From IMG/VR virus record IMGVR_UViG_3300032307_000983, positions 1 through 31,392 of that record: a stretch of 31,392 nucleotides of DNA. One strand, 5' to 3'. The notes under the pieces were generated by a model that saw nothing but the letters and a program-made list of their open reading frames with translations, was not told the DNA's origin and did not search any database. How positions within the stretch are numbered: the stretch's first letter is position 1; each line of letters begins with the position of its first letter. Position numbers and translations under genes: made by a program. Shown piece by piece: positions 29,622-31,392 of the stretch. The DNA comes from a virus.

Positions 29622-29975
29622 ATGGCACATCCAAACTTACATGCGAAATCATCTGCCAAAAAATTTGGTGGAAAACCTGAAGACTATATTCACCTCCACG
29701 AATGGTTGGATGAGACCAAATCTTGGTTTGGTGATTCTTTACACAGAATGTTTAGACACCATAGTGAAGGAATATTTGAAATGGAAAAAAGGTTTGGAAC
29801 CGAATTCAAAAACTCAGATGGAAAAACTGTTTACACCCGTTATGTTGGAGAACAACATGTAAAAGAGGACTGTAATAACTATATTCCATCAGCAAAAGAG
29901 TGGGTTAACAATATGATGTCCAATCAAAGACCACAGTGGATGTTGAAGACCGTTAAATTAGAATTCGAAGACTGA
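29622..29975 (+). CDS. Conserved His-rich protein (DUF6915-like)
   Basis: A 117-residue protein with evenly placed His/Trp motifs: AHPNLHAKSSAKKFGG, DYIHLHEWLDETKSWFGD, LHRMFRHHSEGIFEMEKRFG and VGEQHVKEDCNNYIPSAKEW. I recall the same string of motifs (AHP.LHA.SS..KFGG...HxWxDxTK...HR..HH..GI...E...EQH..ED) as the family I believe is DUF6915, found in bacteria and phages. The conserved His, Asp and Glu residues suggest a metal-dependent helical enzyme. It starts 15 nt after the T run of the structured RNA; no separate promoter is seen. Confidence 0.8.
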   Translation: MAHPNLHAKSSAKKFGGKPEDYIHLHEWLDETKSWFGDSLHRMFRHHSEGIFEMEKRFGTEFKNSDGKTVYTRYVGEQHVKEDCNNYIPSAKEWVNNMMSNQRPQWMLKTVKLEFED

Positions 29976-29982
29976 TATTTAT
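29976..29982 (+). promoter_or_regulatory. TATTTAT box before 29987 gene
   Basis: TATTTAT begins directly after the stop of the His-rich gene and ends 4 nt before the ATG at 29987, the same close spacing as at 4247, 17093 and 25888. Confidence 0.35.
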
Positions 29983-29986
29983 TTGT

Positions 29987-30685
29987 ATGGCACAAAATAT
30001 ATTAACACCAGAAGAAAAAAAATATTTAGGAAAAATTGCGAGATATCTCTCTTCATTGGGAATGAGGTTTGGAGAAATTAATTTTGAAATGGAACCCGAC
30101 GACGAAGAAATTTCATACGATCCAAATGATTTTCCAACCTATTTTGATAATAATTATAACGCAGAAATTCCAGACGGACTTGTCCCAATATTAAAAAGAA
30201 TTATCGACTATTTTGATGATGCTGATTTATACAGTAACTTACCTGATGGTAGTGATATCGATTATCAAAGATTTGAGATTACAATTGACGGAGTTAAAAG
30301 AGAAATATCCTTAACACACATCTATAGTTTTTTCAGTGAGGGAGATTCAACGGGAATCGAATACGATGATATGATTGAAGAGTGGGAAGAAAAAGGTGTT
30401 TTCGATGATGTCTCAATTCCTGAAGATGGTTATTTGGTCTTAAAGTATAATGGAGGTGGTGATAGTGGATACATTGAATCGGATTTTGAGAATGGAGAGC
30501 CTGCGCCAGGAGCAGTAGAAGAATGGTGTTATCAACAATTGAGTGATAACTTCGGAGGTTGGGAAATTAATGAAGGATCTCAAGGAGAATTCCAATTTGA
30601 TTTTAACGAAAAAACAGTTATATTATCACACACATACAATACCATGGTGGATGAATCCAATACAATATGGGAAGAAGAATTTTAA
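29987..30685 (+). CDS. Acidic hypothetical protein with GGWEINEGS motif
   Basis: A 232-residue very acidic protein. The N-terminal helix (LTPEEKKYLGKIARYLSSLG) is followed by an acidic, Asp/Tyr-rich middle. The C-terminal part, WCYQQLSDNFGGWEINEGSQ then GEFQFDFNEKTVILSHTY, has a motif I remember from uncharacterised bacterial and phage proteins of the DUF6878 kind. Possible defence or anti-defence protein, but no function can be assigned. Confidence 0.7.
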   Translation: MAQNILTPEEKKYLGKIARYLSSLGMRFGEINFEMEPDDEEISYDPNDFPTYFDNNYNAEIPDGLVPILKRIIDYFDDADLYSNLPDGSDIDYQRFEITIDGVKREISLTHIYSFFSEGDSTGIEYDDMIEEWEEKGVFDDVSIPEDGYLVLKYNGGGDSGYIESDFENGEPAPGAVEEWCYQQLSDNFGGWEINEGSQGEFQFDFNEKTVILSHTYNTMVDESNTIWEEEF

Positions 30686-30701
30686 GGTGATTAACTAATT
30701 T

Positions 30702-31352
30702 ATGGTGGAAACAACAATTATCAATGACGACTTCAGAAACTGCGTCATACCCAAAGGATTAACAATTACAGACCCACCTTATAATCAAGAATATTCGTAC
30801 AACGAATACAAAGACAAGTTAAGTGAAGAGGATTATATTGAACTATTGTCCAAAATCCCCACCCCTTGTGTAATCATTCATTACCCCGAAGAAACAATCA
30901 ACTTGTTACCGAAAGCAATTAACGCCAAGTGTGAACAGGTTGTTTGTTGGGTGTATAATTCAAACACAGGGAAACAAAGTCGTTTAATTTCATGGTGGGG
31001 ATGCAAGCCTGATTTCAGAAAGGTTAGACAACCTTATAAGAACTTGAAAGATAAAAGGATTCAACAACGAATCGCCGAAGGAAAGACGGGAGCAAAACTT
31101 TATGATTGGTGGGAAATCAATCAGGTGAAGAATGTTAGTAAGGAAAAGACCGAACACCCTTGTCAGATCCCTGAGGAAGTTATCAGAAGAATTATCTTAA
31201 CAACTGCGGAACCAAATCAAACAATCATTGACGTTTTCGGTGGTAGTGGCACCACCAGTAAAGTAGCCAAAGAGTTGGGATTCAATTCTATTAGTTATGA
31301 AATCGATGAAAAATATTGTGAAATAATGAATCATCGAGTACAAAATATCTAA
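30702..31352 (+). CDS. DNA methyltransferase, DPPY class (probable N6-adenine), orphan
   Basis: A 216-residue enzyme. The catalytic motif DPPY is at residues 24-27 (TDPPYNQ) and the SAM-binding motif I, DVFGGSGTT, at about 177-185. Motif IV before motif I is the order of the beta class. TEHPCQIPEEVIRRII precedes motif I, and YEIDEKY follows it. There is no target-recognition domain of the usual size between, so it is compact. No restriction partner is near, so it probably protects phage DNA from host enzymes or methylates for regulation. Confidence 0.9.
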   Translation: MVETTIINDDFRNCVIPKGLTITDPPYNQEYSYNEYKDKLSEEDYIELLSKIPTPCVIIHYPEETINLLPKAINAKCEQVVCWVYNSNTGKQSRLISWWGCKPDFRKVRQPYKNLKDKRIQQRIAEGKTGAKLYDWWEINQVKNVSKEKTEHPCQIPEEVIRRIILTTAEPNQTIIDVFGGSGTTSKVAKELGFNSISYEIDEKYCEIMNHRVQNI

Positions 31353-31361
31353 AATATTCAT

Positions 31362-31369
31362 TATATTTG
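31362..31369 (+). promoter_or_regulatory. Bacteroidetes-type -7 box at right edge
   Basis: TATATTTG at 31362-31369 follows the methylase stop. No TTTG is seen at -33. Transcription would start about 31376, just before the putative tRNA start. Confidence 0.5.
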
Positions 31370-31378
31370 TACAATAAT

Positions 31379-31392
31379 GTCCGGGTGATGAA
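31379..31392 (+). tRNA. Possible 5' end of a tRNA-Leu, cut by window edge
   Basis: The last 14 bases, GTCCGGGTGATGAA, look like the acceptor and D-arm start of a class II tRNA-Leu (acceptor GTCCGGG, then TG and the D-stem). They lie about 10 nt after a host-type -7 box, and no good open frame starts there. Only 14 bases are visible. Confidence 0.3.

Overview
This AT-rich window is a segment of a large, tailed, probably T4-like (myovirus-type) phage genome whose host is most likely a Bacteroidetes/Flavobacteriia bacterium. The evidence for a phage is the repeat-rich adhesin, GH19 endolysin, holin-like membrane proteins, T4 Rnl1-type RNA ligase, viral-style thymidylate synthase, tRNA cluster, HNH nuclease, orphan DNA methylase and many tiny, tightly packed genes. 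The evidence for a Bacteroidetes host is a set of promoters with the TAnnTTTG -7 box (several with a TTTG-like -33 box 19-21 nt upstream) and a ClpP of Bacteroidetes type. The genome looks like one recovered from environmental sequence; I cannot name the species.

Layout. 1-3887: 3' part of a giant Thr/Pro-rich adhesin or fibre with four near-identical 86-residue modules. 3936-5508: 2-TM protein, a PD-(D/E)XK/Vsr-like nuclease with an HTH, and a small protein. 5535-7265 (minus): four-gene operon with a metallophosphoesterase and a cyclic-phosphate-processing receiver-like (cREC) protein. 7434-8596 (minus): a small protein and the GH19 endolysin. 8718-15125 (plus): a nine-gene envelope/secretion block: signal-peptide proteins, a cohesin/dockerin-like protein, a lipoprotein, small TM proteins including a holin candidate, a CsgG-like protein, a Ser-rich outer-membrane protein and an anchored periplasmic protein. 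15152-17326: small virion-type proteins. 17369-22081 (minus): a twelve-gene coupled operon with RNA ligase, acyl-CoA thioesterase and thymidylate synthase. 22132-23234 (minus): five small genes. 23406-27740: acidic virion/internal-type proteins plus a minus-strand lipoprotein. 27821-29026 (minus): ClpP and HNH nuclease. 29151-29606: three tRNAs interleaved with two structured RNA candidates. 29622-31352: a His-rich conserved protein, an acidic protein and a DPPY methylase. A host-type promoter and what looks like the start of a tRNA-Leu lie at the right edge.

The genes appear to fall into two transcription classes. Nucleic-acid, metabolic, protease and tRNA genes have host-type TAnnTTTG boxes. 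Adhesin-linked, lysis and virion genes have a TATTTAT box 4-24 nt before the start codon. TATTTAT is a common 7-mer in AT-rich DNA, so this second class needs counting. The most striking unit is the 7.7-15.1 kb region: an endolysin transcribed divergently from a holin candidate, a lipoprotein, a CsgG-like channel protein, a cohesin-like protein and outer-membrane proteins. It suggests a phage-encoded system acting on the host outer envelope, for lysis or secretion. The second is the tRNA cluster, with two extra RNA structures resembling in position the stable RNAs of the T4 tRNA cluster. All functional names rest on visible motifs and remembered family patterns; no database search was run.
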